DNA of 64,000 bases from Gordionus sp. m RMFG-2023 (lineage: Eukaryota; Nematomorpha; Gordioida; Chordodea; Parachordodidae): positions 56,709,301-56,773,300 of the forward strand of contig NC_088776.1 of NCBI RefSeq assembly GCF_954871325.1, written 5' to 3'. Shown piece by piece: positions 10,989-25,794 of the stretch; position 1 is the first letter of the stretch, and every line of letters starts with the position of its first letter. Both the position numbers and the translations under genes were made by a program. The notes under the pieces were generated by a model. The model was not told the DNA's origin, made no database searches, and saw only the letters and a list, made by a program, of their open reading frames with translations.

Positions 10989-11275
10989 GCAGGGGCTCGA
11001 GACCCTAAAAAATGTGAATAGCTATCTAAAGCAAAAATTTTTTTTTTAATGGTTCCTTAATATTCCCTTGAACTAAAAAATAAATTTTTTTCAATAGCCC
11101 CTGAACAATTTCTTTTATAATTCTATTAAATATTATTATTATATAGATTTTTAAAATTTTTATTTAATGAGTGTTATTTTAATTATTAGATTAGATTAAT
11201 AATACATAATATCAATATCACTCATAATGTCTAAATATCAATTTAGCTTTAACAATAAGAGACAATAGCCCTAAT
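10989..11275 (+). repeat. Dispersed repeat, copy A (matches 57165-57455)
   Basis: Starts GCAGGGGCTCGAGACCCTAA and contains AATAGCTATCTAAAGCAAAA, AATAGCCCCTGAACAATTTC and AAATATCAATTTAGCTTTAACA. The same series in the same order and orientation occurs at 57165-57455 with moderate divergence. CAGGGG at the start suggests a hAT-type nonautonomous element; the other end was not identified. Confidence 0.65.
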
Positions 11276-14169
<2,894 letters not shown>

Positions 14170-14301
14170 AAAATTATTTCATGTCCTATTCTATATTTAT
14201 ATTTCTCCTTCCAACTTCATATATTTTTTTTTAAATCAACTATTATTATAGAATAAATAAAATATGTCCAAAATAGTTTTTTTTTTAAAAATATAAACTA
14301 A

Positions 14302-14409
14302 CAGATGAACCTCGTGAATGCTTCTTCTTAAGACAAAGACTCGCAATAGCAATTCACAGGGCCAATTACATCAGCTTCATTGGCAGCCTCATCTCACATG
14401 ATGATTAGA
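14302..14409 (+). other. Short open, GC-richer stretch of unknown origin
   Basis: One frame reads TDEPRECFFLRQRLAIAIHR then ANYISFIGSLISHDD and stop. The composition stands out from the AT-rich surroundings and looks coding, but no family is recognised. It may be an orphan exon or a transposon fragment. Confidence 0.25.
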
Positions 14410-14812
14410 ATAAATTTTATATAATTTTAATCGCGATATGAATAATTTATTTATATAATAACTTTTCTATGTTCATTTTTATATAATATATAAATATATA
14501 AAATAAGTTATATTTATTTTAAAAAATTTATGAAAAAAGAATAATTATATATATTTAAAAAAAAAAAATTTATTATAATTGAAAAAAAATTTATAAGTTG
14601 TAATTTTGTGTTTTTTACATTTTACCTTTATCAAAAAGAATTTCTTTTCAAAAAAAAATTTTTTTTTTCAAATATTGCTAAATATCTCAATTTTTTTCGT
14701 TTCATTGAAGGTTTTTAAGAAAATTATATGACACAAAATATTAGGTAAATCTCACTGAAACTAGGGAACATTTTTAATTTTATTTATATTTTGTTTTTTT
14801 AATATTTTTTAT

Positions 14813-15028
14813 TAGTGTTGTTAAATGGCTCGATTTGAGCCGATTTTTAAAAAGGGCTAACCCAATATTTTATCCAGAATAATATTAGGCAAGCTTGAAT
14901 ATTTTGCTCATAGATGGCACAAAGGTCTAGACATCTATTAGCTAAACTTGAGGCTTATGCAAAATTTCTCTGGCTAAGATTATTGAGTTAGCCATATTTA
15001 AAGATCGGCTCAAAACTAGTCGTCACTA
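14813..15028 (+). mobile_element. 216-bp MITE with TAGTG / GGCTC...GAGCC inverted ends, copy 1
   Basis: Left end TAGTGTTGTTAAATGGCTCG then TTTGAGCCGA; the right end read inward is TAGTGACGACTAGTTTTGAG then CCGATC. Both continue to GGGCTAAC / TGGCTAAC, so the inverted repeats are about 45 bp with mismatches. The flanks TTTTTTAT and TTTTCCAT (6 of 8 identical) may be a hAT-like target duplication. Related copies are at 39391-39575 and, inverted, 47357-47552. Confidence 0.75.
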
Positions 15029-15050
15029 TTTTCCATCAAAAAATAATAAA

Positions 15051-15946
15051 TATGCGATCGTGTGGCGATTGGTGTATTTTATTGTGGTCATTAGTTGAAT
15101 ATTTTTTTATTAATTTTAATTTAACGTATAACATATATTTTTTTTAAATTTAACACCTATTTTTTCCCCCTTTTTATGGATTACATAAATTTTTATCGAT
15201 ATCATAATTTCATAGAAAAGAACCATGGCTTTTTTTAAAAGATCATGCATGAGTTTCTTACTATTCACACGTTTTGTTATAATTGCATGAAATTGGAGAA
15301 AAATGCAACATCTTATAAAGTAAGATGCTTAACATGTTCAATTCTGATATTATTTAAATTTAGAAGAAAAAAAGAAGAGGAAGTAATTTATAGTTTGCGT
15401 TAAATTTAGACATAGAGAGCTATATATATTTTTTAAAATAATTTTGAAAATATATATAAATGTTAAAAATACCTTGTGGCCTTAAAGCCCTTTTATTTTG
15501 AAAGATAATATAATATAAGGTGTTTTCTTTTACTTTTTTTTCAGGAAGAAAATCTTCTTGTCATTTATATATATGTTAATATTCTTATCTTCGTAATATT
15601 AAACATGTGTCAAATTTAAGTAAATTAATTAAATTTTTAAATGATATAAATTTATATAGAACTATTTTTGTTTTTCCTATATCTATCTATATTATAATTG
15701 TTTATATATTATGTTTATTCAAATAAATTGCTTAATTATCTAGTATTTGATTTAATAGTCCTAACTTAGTAGCATCCCATATAACACACGCCTTTTTAAA
15801 ATTTAAAAAAATAAATCTGAAAATTATGCAAATTCAATGATAAAAAAAAATATAAGCTATTTTTAATATAAAATTAAAGAATTGTGAATGAAACTTTAAA
15901 TTATTATTACATCAAAATATTTCCACCATAGCCACACGATCGCATA
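15051..15946. mobile_element. ~0.9-kb element with TATGCGATCGTGTGGC inverted ends
   Basis: Left terminus TATGCGATCGTGTGGCGATT and right terminus, read inward, TATGCGATCGTGTGGCTATG are identical over at least 16 bases. The outermost TA on each side may be a TA target duplication, in which case the ends are TGCGATCG, as in Tc1/mariner-like elements. The interior is AT-rich without visible transposase, so it is nonautonomous. It lies just after the MITE at 14813-15028. Confidence 0.65.
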
Positions 15947-17463
15947 TTAAAAAAATATTTAAAAAAAATAAATTTAAATATACATTTAGATTGTTTTAAA
16001 TTTAAAATTTGATCAATTGGAACATAAAGAATTTAGTCCCAAACATGAATATTATGCTAGAGTAGTAGCATAGATCTTAGTAAAATACATGAAAAGATTA
16101 TTAGAATCTTTAGCCATGTGGAATCTATAAGACCAGGGGTTCAGACCAGTGGTTTAGACTCTAGATTAAGATGAATAATGTTATTCAAAATAGTTCATAT
16201 AAAAATTATTTACCATAAGTAAAGAGGCAGCAAAACGCAATGGAGTTTTCTGAGGTTAAATAGTAAAGCCCATTAGAAATTTTTATAATTTTTAATTTCA
16301 GGAATCAAAAAATAAATAAATTATTATTATTAAAATATAATAGTGTGATGTGATTCAATGTAAATTTATTCACCTGCTCTACTGCCATGCATGATCATTT
16401 TATTAACTCCACTAAAACTAATAAAAATAATTCTCATTTAATAATCTTAAATCTTATTATAAATTAATATTTTATTCCACATTAATCTCATTTTCTAACA
16501 ATTTAAAATATTTCTATTAATTATTACTTTTTATTTATTTAAAAATTTTACGTGATATGTGATATTAAGCGCACTAGCCCTAAAATTTTATATATATATA
16601 TCAGAGAAATATATAGAACAGAGCAACGCTTGGTTCTCCCATGAAAACCGATCAAACTGGGATAAAAGATGGGAAATAATTATATAATTTAGAGGACTAT
16701 CCACGTTTTTTGGCAGGCCGCAGTTACCTGTGCGAGCAAGAGGCAAAGTCTCTTACTTAAACGCCCATTGGAAGATAAAAGGAGAGGTAAAAAGCCCATG
16801 CCCGATTAAATAAAAGGATTGGCTATATTACTTTTATTTTAAATTTGTATTGAGAGAAACCTAAAATAAGTATTAATAAATAATAGACTAGGCTAGAATG
16901 AAATATAATAACATAATGTTAGGAAGTATTTTAAAATAAGATTTAATGAGCAAAACAAATCGAATAACCATCCATAGTGTGTACAATGTTGGGTTTATGA
17001 ATATAAATAATACGTAGTAAATTTTGAAATTGAACTTGAAATAGTAGATGAGGAGAAAAGGAAATAACTGATCCCCAAAATAGATGGAATAATTATTTAA
17101 GGAAACTATCGATTTATTAGGAAGTTAGTTTTTTATTTTAAGAAGTTTGTTTATGGAACTTTTGTTATTATTTAAATATGTAAATTGAGTTAGACTTATA
17201 TTCAAATTTAGAATGTTCAATATGGTTTTAGCCAGTAAGTTTTATAATTACAATTTCTTTTGTTTTTATAAATTGGAAGCCAACTAAGGGCTTCATAAGC
17301 TAAATTATTTCCCGAATTTCTCAAAATATTCACAAATATCTGAATTCTTCTTTTTTTTCAGTTGTACTGCAACTGGAGTGTGTTTGGATAGTTTCCATAG
17401 ACTAACATTTGAGATAACTTTAGGATATATATATAACCATTAATAAGTCTCACATCTATTAAC
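15947..17463. other. AT-rich noncoding stretch
   Basis: No gene recognised. Around 16112-16150 TAGCCATGTGGA and GGTTCAGACC weakly resemble tRNA-promoter A and B boxes. At 16622-16810 a GC-richer island contains a frame with LSTFFGRPQLPVRARGKVSY that could not be assigned. Confidence 0.35.
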
Positions 17464-17492
17464 TCTTATGGCCAGTCCCCCCCCCCCCCCTG
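17464..17492. mobile_element. Solo hAT-like terminus with C14 run
   Basis: On the other strand the end reads CAGGGG (G-run) ACTGGCCATAAGAG, like the hAT-1 terminus (GGGGCGGACTCGCCATAAG) with its G-run expanded. The partner end was not found. Confidence 0.4.
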
Positions 17493-17664
17493 TACATTGG
17501 ACAAATAAATTTCGAACTTTCCTAAATGTAAAAGTTTATCTTTTATTTTTATAAACTTTACAATTCGACAAAAACATCAATATATAAAATTAATTTCATA
17601 TATTTAACTAACAATCGATAAGCTGCAACTTATTGCAGCTATATAAACTGCAACGCACATCCAT

Positions 17665-17960
17665 CATTTTGCAGATTTACTGGTGGAATTACTCTAAACA
17701 GCTTTTAATCCGTGATCCAGAAAGTATAAAATTTCTATGAAGTTGAATATATGATACTAAGCTGGAAAAATTAAAAAATTCCCTAATCTCAGGACAAGGT
17801 TAAAAAAAATGAAAATACAAGTTAAGGAATAAATTATATAATATTTTTAAAAAAAAATTAAGTTATAGTTCATTTACAAGTTTGTATATTAATTATTTGG
17901 ATGAGATCATTTTTAACTTAATTGCATTACATTTATAAATACCGTAATTTATTCAAGCAA
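17665..17960 (+). repeat. Dispersed repeat, shortened second copy of 11815-13035
   Basis: 17665-17715 matches 11815-11870 and 17725-17960 matches about 12780-13035, in order and orientation. About 0.9 kb present between the blocks in the first copy is absent here, so one copy carries a deletion or the other an insertion. Noncoding. Confidence 0.65.
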
Positions 17961-18850
17961 AAAAATCAAGAGATATCCAAAAATATAAGATTCTACATTA
18001 AGTCAATTTTTTTAAAGTATGTTTTTGTAGTATTATCAACATCTAGATAGCTTTTCCCCATTTTTGTAACAAGAGTAACTCTATCTTATATCTTATTAAA
18101 TTTTTTGAAAATACTCATGCTCTCTTGCTTTACAAAGCGGCTGCAAAGACGAATAGAAAGCTCTGCTAGAAATTTCCAAGCAGATATTTAAATACACATG
18201 TGGGAATGGCAAAAAAAAACTATACAGGGATATTTTAGTGGTTTTTGATATGGAAAGGTAAATGAAGGAGGATATCTATTAAGGTTTGCGTAATCATTTG
18301 ACCACATGCCTTCTCTAACACTTTTTTCAAGAAAAGGGGATAATATATTAGAGCAATACCGCAAAAACCCACATAGATTACATTCTTATCACGTGGTGAC
18401 TCTGAAATGTGTTAAATATAAAGTCATTTCAGATAAAGACATAGCTTTACACAAGTTTCTATGGTAATCATCATTGAAATTTTAATTTAACATGTTTACA
18501 ATTTATATTTTTGCCCATTTCTATCTAAAAAATTTAAATATGTTTAAAAATACCGATTATGACATTTGTTTTAAAATATTATCCTTAAATAAAAAAATAA
18601 TATGAAAAGTTTAATATTATGAATATTTAAAAAAAAAATATTTATAAAAGACACCTAACCTTTAATATACAATAGGTAATGATAATTTTACAAAAATGAT
18701 AAAAAAAATATATCATCTTAAAGATTTGTTTTATAAAATTTACAATTCCTCAAAAAAGATTTTACAAAGAAGATTTAAAATTCTGATCATATCAAAACAT
18801 GTTTAAAAATCTTTTTGAACTTGAAAGATTTTGAAAGATTTTGAAAGATT

Positions 18851-19130
18851 ATGGTTTGTGAGCCCATAATTACCATTGGTTTATTTATATTTATTTATCA
18901 TGATTGGTTAAATATTATATATATTTTTTTTAAATATGTTTTTGTTGAATGATATATAGGCCTAAAACGAATTATTTGTTATTTGATATTCGATTCGATT
19001 CTATTTTACGAATACGAATAACACAATTATTCGATTCAAAATTTCGAATTGAATATGAATAATGAGGTAAATCATTCGTATTATTCGAAATTATTTATAT
19101 ATAAATATTCGTAATTATTCGCAAATATTT
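18851..19130 (+). mobile_element. Partial copy of the ATGAGCCATAATTACCATTGG-type element
   Basis: ATGGTTTGTGAGCCCATAAT then TACCATTGG, followed by TGATTGGTTAAAT and, at about 18962, CCTAAAACGAATTATTTG with TATTCGATTCG. The same words in the same order form the ends of the element at 32498-34314. Only one end is recognised here. Confidence 0.5.
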
Positions 19131-19537
19131 TATTGCAAGTAAAATAAAAAGAAGTAATTATATTTTCCTAGTGGATATCATTTCGTTTTATTTTATTTCC
19201 TATTATCAAATATCAAATCATAACAAATTATATTTGCTGAAAAAGTTTAATGGAAGAAAAGGAAAAGCTTCAAAGTAAAATATAATTATTTTATTTTGAT
19301 TGTTTCTCTTTAATCATTTTTGATGTTATGATTTATGAACAAGTCAAAACATTTTTATAGAGTGTGCCTCTTTCCCATATTCTCGAGCTCCTGGCAGATA
19401 AATAACTAATTTTTTTGACTAGTTCTTATTATTTGATTAGGAAAATCCTTTTCCCATTTAGTAACCTTATTTTTGGCAAATTTTAAAAACAATCTAATTC
19501 AGATAGTGCATTATAATATCTTCATCCTCTATTATAT

Positions 19538-20145
19538 TGTCATAATCACCTCTAAAAATTATATTAATAATTAAAGGAAATTTATGCTACTAAAGTATTT
19601 TTATATATTAAATAAAATCTATAATGAAATACTTTCTAAAATTTTGTAATATTTTATATGCAAATATTTAAAATGTAGATATTTTAAATAGATTATAATT
19701 TAAAAAATTTTATTTTGTCATAATCACCTTCATCTCTAACTAATAAAATGATATTAATAATAAAAATAAATACATGATTAAATAAAGGAAATTAATGCTA
19801 CTAAAGTATTTTTAATAAATAAAATCTATAATGAAATATTTTCTAAAATTTTGTTATATTTTATATGTAAATATTTAAAATAAATTTTAAAATGTAGATA
19901 TTTTATATAGATTATAATTTCTAAAATTTTATTTTGTCATAATCACCTTCACCTCTAATAAAATGATATTAATAATAAAAATAAATACATGATTAAATAA
20001 AGTAAATTTATGCTACTAAAGTATTTTTATATAATAAATAAAATCTATAATGAAATACTCTCTAAAATTTGTTATATATTATGCAAATATTTAAAATAAA
20101 TTTTAAAATGTAGATATTTTATATAGATTATTTTAAAATTTTTAT
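19538..20145 (+). repeat. Tandem array, three units of about 178-219 bp
   Basis: Units start near 19538, 19716 and 19935, each with TGTCATAATCACCT, then GCTACTAAAGTATTTTTA, AAATCTATAATGAAATA and AATGTAGATATTTTA. Unit length differs by small AT-rich indels. Extremely AT-rich and noncoding. Confidence 0.8.
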
Positions 20146-20452
20146 TATATAAATTTAAAAAAATGTAATTTAACAATTACATAAAATAAAAATTTAAAAA
20201 ATATATAAATAATACACTGTACTTTGATTAAAATAGTATTTCCATAAATTTTAAGAATTAATACAAAAATTATATAAATGTTATAACTAAGAATTTATTT
20301 TACAAAAATAAATATTATTTAAAACTAATATTATCATATTGCTATTTTTGATTTGAATTTATAAAGAAAGGTCTAATTTTCTCTAAGGTTTTGCTAATTC
20401 ATAATAGGAATAAAAATAGTAAATTAAAATAATTTTATTTTTTAAAAAAAGA

Positions 20453-20482
20453 CCCCCCCCCCATGCCTATGGAACTGTTTAA
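20453..20482. mobile_element. Solo hAT-like terminus with C10 run
   Basis: Reads CATGCCTATGGAACTG after a C-run; inward on the other strand this is CAGTTCCATAGGCATGGGGG, the CAG...G-run style of hAT ends. The element body would lie to the left, where the AT-rich tandem array sits. The partner end was not found. Confidence 0.35.
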
Positions 20483-20589
20483 TTAATTTACTGTTTTTTT
20501 CTTTCAGCTTCTAATGTGTCATTAATCTGGAATTTCAGGAAGGATGTTAAACTTGGATTTTATATGATATAATGTTAAAATATATTCAA

Positions 20590-21517
20590 ATATCAACTAG
20601 AAAATCTTGATGGAAGATGTGGTGTAGGACATAGTCAATCCTTAAATAGTTCAAGATCTACATCAATCTCTGATCAAACTGAACCTTTTAATGCTAGGCG
20701 GAAAAATTCTTTAATATGGAATCATTATCTCCATGATGCTAAAAAAGAAACAGCTAAATGTAAAATATGCAATGTGGAGATAATGTGCAAGAAAAACGTC
20801 AGCACTAATTAATCATAACAAAAGATTTCATCAAAAACAAAATAATACTATTAGAAACTATTTAAATGATACACCCAAAACGAATGCTGATGATGTTAAG
20901 CATTATTTATTAAAATTTTTGCTAAAGTCAAATATACCTTTTAAAATTCTCGCCACTTAGGAATTCAAGTTATTGATGAAAAATGGGAGATGAAATCATT
21001 GTTATTCTTATTGAATATAGTTCCATTTACTGATTCGCATTCTGGTGAAAATATTTATAGAGAGTTTTCTCAAATTATAAAAAATTATAATATCGACATA
21101 AGTAAGATAACAATTACTTGCGATAATGCTAGCTCTAATTCTACTTTCATAAAAATTCTTCGTATAAAACACCCAAATTGTGAAATTTTACATGTGCGAT
21201 GTTTTGCACATGTACTCAATTTAGTAGTACAGAAAATACTTAAGAAAGTAGACAGGCAAGTATCAAAATTAAGAACAATCATAAAGATTATTCGCAATTC
21301 TTTTACAAAGACAAATATTATGAAAAATGTGTGCTCCTCCCTACTTCCCCCTATGAAATATTTAAAATTAAAATTAGACACATCCATCAGATGGAATAGC
21401 TCTTATTTAATGGTCGAAAGAGCTATTAAAATGAGAAGGGCTATTGATGAAGTTGTGACTCAGATATATGATGATATATCTGATATCGAAGAAAGAAAAC
21501 TGAGCGAAGTAATTTAA
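20590..21517 (+). mobile_element. hAT transposase remnant (BED finger plus core)
   Basis: The first frame contains NSLIWNHYLHDAKKETAKC then KICNVEIMCKKN, a BED-type zinc finger (C..C). A one-base shift near 20800 moves the rest, SALINHNKRFHQKQ with the two histidines, to another frame. An uninterrupted 175-codon frame (20990-21517) follows: GENIYREFSQIIKNY, ITITCDNASSN (core DNAs.N), CEILHVRCFAHVLNLVV (the hAT RCfaHvLNLvV signature) and KLDTSIRWNSSYLMVERA (tRWNS..ML.R). The C-terminal dimerisation domain is missing, so this is a truncated Ac-like hAT. In life the protein would cut and paste the element. No termini were identified. Confidence 0.85.
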
Positions 21518-22249
21518 TTTTATTTACTAATTATTATTTTTTATCAGGATGATTGGACTACTTTAATAAACATACAAAACAAATTAAAGACTTTTTTTTA
21601 TTTTAATTTTATAAAGAATTTTTATTAAATTATTTCAATACATTTTTTCCTTTCTTAATTGAGCCATCTAGAATTGAAAACATAAATTATCGGTTTACTT
21701 ATATTACCTTAAGATATGAATTATATTATTAATTTCTTTGTCTTTTTGCATATTATATAGACCAATTGTTCTCACATAAATTGTTATGAGAACGGAGTTA
21801 AGTATTTGGGCATTTATATGTTTCAGAATTTTAGATGCCATCTAATGAATCATACTCTAATTTTGAAAACTGAGGCAAATCACAAGGGAATTGATAACGG
21901 GGTTTATTTCTTATTTTATTATGTTTGTAAAATAAGTTTATCTTTTGCTTTGTAAAAAGGGGTAGCAAAAGAGAGTTTAATTGCCTTTTTTACTAGGTTA
22001 ACCCAGGGGGCTTTTTAAAATATCAATTTTCGACTCCTCACAGGCTCCTATAAAGAATTTATTCCTTTTGTAATATAAAAAGTTTTACTCTTTCCTTTTT
22101 CTACACTCTATCTCTTTTGCATGGCTTTATTTTAGTAATGAGTACGGGATTAAATACGAAATGATAGATTAATAAGGTGATATATATATGGTATTTAAAA
22201 AATTTAAAGGGATGATTTTGGGGCATATAAATTTTATTAAAAATATACT
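21518..22249. other. AT-rich noncoding stretch
   Basis: No gene recognised. This follows the stop of the truncated hAT transposase and may hold its decayed 3' part. Confidence 0.35.
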
Positions 22250-22549
22250 TTTTTGATTAAGAAATTTACATTTACCACTAGATAATTAAAATAATGTTAC
22301 TAACAGAGCCAACATCTTGGTTACTCAATAATATAATATCTCTCAGTTGTATGTTATATAAGACATTACAATTTAAAATGAATATGAATGATTTTCGAAA
22401 CTTTTTTAAAAACTTTAATGACACGTCCATACCTATAAAAGGGCCAAAAAGGATTATTAAGATAATTTGCATATCTTAACAAATGAGGAAACCAGGGATA
22501 TAAATAAAATATAAATCTATCCTATTTCCTACTTTATGCCAAACTTCTT

Positions 22550-22760
22550 GATCAGAATCTCTTCTCTATGTATGTTAATATTTTTTAATTCATAAATGAA
22601 TGATCATGACGGATAAAAATGTTTGTAAACACGAGACAATTGAACATTGTATATGGGCATGTTTATTAAATAATAAATACGATGAAATATGAAGTAAATC
22701 TTTTTAGCGAATTAATTTTTATTTTATTTTTGGAAATAAGTAGCTAACGAGCCTTAAAAA
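22550..22760 (+). mobile_element. Possible LINE C-terminal remnant
   Basis: Around 22607-22690 the frame reads MTDKNVCKHETIEHCIWACL then LNNKYDEI, resembling the Cys/His motif (C...ET..H....C) near the C-terminus of many LINE reverse transcriptases. Nothing else of the element could be read nearby. Confidence 0.35.
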
Positions 22761-23317
22761 ATCTGAGGAAATCTTGTTAAGATTTTGGCAAGCATAGGAA
22801 GTACCGATTATTTAGTTATATATGTCTATATGTGAACTAATTTCGAATTTAGATTAATCAAATTTACAATAAACTATAAACGTAACAATACTTTGAATGA
22901 ATAAATACGAGTGTTTGTCATTTGAAAACGAGCTGAATGCCTGGGAGGGCTTTGCTTATCCATTTCGACTTATTAAGATAACTATTAAGTTTTTGACATT
23001 AATTAACCATACAATTATTATAACTAATGGAAAAATGGCTATTACTACATTTCTTGATTCTTGAAAACAAAAGTGACTAAAGGAGATCAAAAGAGGTAGA
23101 AAGCAAAAAGTTTATAATATTAATAAAGTTTGCTTAATTAGTATAATGTGATTTTGTTGCCTTATGTTCTTAAATTAGGATTTTGTTAAATAAGAAACAT
23201 TTTTTTTATGTTATTAATTAGTTTGCTGATAAAGTATATATTTTAGATTTCGTATTTCATTTGCTTGTTTCATATCGAAATCTAGATATGTCATGAAGGG
23301 AGGTGTGTGAGGAATAG
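22761..23317. other. AT-rich noncoding stretch
   Basis: No gene or repeat recognised. Confidence 0.35.
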
Positions 23318-23417
23318 AGCATATATCGATTGTTGGTCGTTGGAATTCTTGGAGTCATTGGTCACAAGATATCGGATCGGGCAAAGTTGTTTCAAAAAGC
23401 AGTAGAATTTGTATAAG
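23318..23417 (+). CDS. Possible orphan exon of a thrombospondin type-1 domain
   Basis: The frame reads HISIVGRWNSWSHWSQDIGS then GKVVSKSSRICI. The W-x-x-W-x-x-W arrangement followed by G-x-G and R-x-C is the TSP1 pattern (W..WS.W....G.G....R.C). It is bounded by AATAG (AG at 23316-23317) and by GT at 23418 in TATAAG/GTAAAA, both usable splice sites. The two cysteines usually found after the tryptophans are not present. No neighbouring exons were recognised, so it may be part of a long gene with large introns, or a relic. It is on the opposite strand to the ADAMTS-like gene. Confidence 0.4.
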
Positions 23418-25794
23418 GTAAAAACATTTAAGAAAACTCTATTATGATAAAACTGATTTTAGCATCAGCTTTAAATATCAATTTTTTAGCTGAGCAAATG
23501 ATTAGACAAGATTTGTTTTAAAGTTTAAAGATAAACATTTGTTTTAGGCCCTTAAAGTTTTAAAATTATTATATCTTTTTAGACCAAAGAATTTTGGAAT
23601 GTATAAACTCTCCGTAAATAATGTAAGGTATAATATTTTATAAGAAAATGTCAAAATAATTTATTTATCTTTTATTTTAACCTGAGGTCAAGTATTATCC
23701 TAAAATGAGTAAGCCATTTCCAAAATTTAGTAATGAATCATTAAATAATAATATATTCTTTTTAAATTTAAGCTTAAAATTTAAAATTTATGAATGAGGT
23801 TAATTCTTTCATTAAAGCCTTTATAAAATTTTTAAATTTTCAAATATATCAAGCTCATATTTTATAAATTTTTATCATCAAGGTGGGGCTATATTATTTT
23901 TGTATTCATGCTATTTTCAGAAGACTATGATGTTTGATTCCAATTATGAATAAATTCTTAAACAGTCATTTTAATTAACAATTTATATGTGCTTCATAAA
24001 AATTATTTTATCGGAGATAAAATTATTATTTAACTTAAATATGAGCTTCTAATTCGTATGCATAGTTACAAAAATTTTCTTTGTTTTTTAGCAATTTTTT
24101 TAAAAATTCTAGAATTTAGTTTTAGCTTTTTCCTTTCTTTCATTTTTCTTCTTCTTCCTTTCTTTTAAATTTTTTTTATTTCATTTTCTTCCCTCAAAAT
24201 TATTATTATTTTTATTTGTATTTCACAAAAAATTTATCATATTCATAAAGGTCGAAGAATAGAATTACAATAGAGATATATATGAATCTTTAATTTTAAC
24301 AGTGTAATGGCATTTTCGCCAAGACATCCTTAGATGATTTCAAAAATTACTTTCCCCCCTTGTGATTTTCTAAGCCATCTATATAAATAGTGTCAAATAA
24401 ATCAAATCTATATTGTAATTAAATATACATTTATTCTAACATTTATAAAGATTAATGACAAAAAATACTATTTAATACAATTAAATTGATATGAACTAAA
24501 TCTATATTATAACACTATTTAATTAAAAATGAATGTAAGCATAAAAAAAAATTATAAATAGAAATGGGACTCTATATATTCCTACAAAAATGTAAACGGT
24601 AAATATTTCCTATTATCAAGTCTCGCCCAGAAAATATTTAATTTTATAGGCTATTCTGAACATTATTTTATTATTCATATGTCCTGCACGAAATTTATAA
24701 AATAATTTTTATTTTGAATAGGTTTGGTTGTATTTTGTCAATAAGGCAATAATAAGTAAATTAATATTAAAATCTTCTTTTCTCGACACTTTACAATATC
24801 CCGGCCAGGATTTTAAATAAAATTTGAAATTTATAATATTTCTTTTAGCCATTTTTTAAAATTATTTTTTTGACGAGGTAAAGATAAGAGTTTAAAGGGT
24901 AGTCAGATATCTGCTAAATTCTAAACTACTAGCCATATCTTTTTCCAGTATAAATAGCGTAGAGCGTTGGGACTTAAGTTCCTCTAAAAAATTTGAAGAT
25001 CCCCCTGAAATATTTTTTTATACTACATTAAGCTAAAAATAATGGTAAATTTAAAAATGTTAGCTAAAACAAAAGAGGTTATTTAAAAAATAATTTATAA
25101 AAAATTATTTAATATTTTTTTGAATTGAATTAATTACATTTCAGATATAAAATTATTCTATTCCGATCTAAAAAATAAAGATAATCTTAAAGTTTAGTTA
25201 AATGGTTACAAATTAAAAACCATACATATTATTTATCAAGCCCTATGGGTGTGACATTAAACTATTCTCAAAATTAAAATTCGACATGTGTGAAATATGC
25301 AATGGTGGCAATCATAGTGTGTAATATATAATGGGTTATCGACGATGCCTCTTTTAATCTATGTATTTTATAAAATAATACATATTTTTTTTAATATATC
25401 AACGTAGTTCTACATCCAGGACCTGATTTTTTTTTTCAAAAAAGGGAGAAATTTTTAAAATGTACAATAAGCAAATTAAAATTAATAAGCCTTAAATGGA
25501 TCCTTATTAATATATAAATTTGCACAAAAATAAGTTAGGTGAGAGTTTAGAGCAAGCGTTAAGACAAATTTATTTTTTTTAATGTCAATCCTATTATTAT
25601 ATATCTAATGATGAAATTATTCAAGCTATAAATTTCTTCAATAAATTCTCAGTTCTAATAGTTTTTTTTATAGCAAAACCCGTTATTTATTTTTTTTGTA
25701 CAATACATTTATTATATATATCTTTAAAACATGTAAACAAAATATAAAAATAAAAAATGAATATATATATATTAAAAGTGAATCTCCAAAAAAA
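23418..25794. other. AT-rich noncoding stretch
   Basis: Nothing recognised except homopolymer-rich AT sequence. Around 24955-25020 GTTGGGACTTAAGTTCC faintly recalls the start of the dispersed repeat at 57165 but is too diverged to call. Confidence 0.4.

Noticed and set aside
16112-16150. tRNA-like A and B boxes
   Set aside because: Only partial matches; no acceptor stem or cloverleaf could be formed by eye.
16690-16790. Mitochondrial ribosomal protein S13 fragment
   Set aside because: Only a short LPVR..GK...LNA resemblance; the expected preceding motif is missing.
21085-21387. 100-codon frame on the - strand
   Set aside because: Antisense shadow of the hAT transposase with the RCFAHVLNLVV signature.
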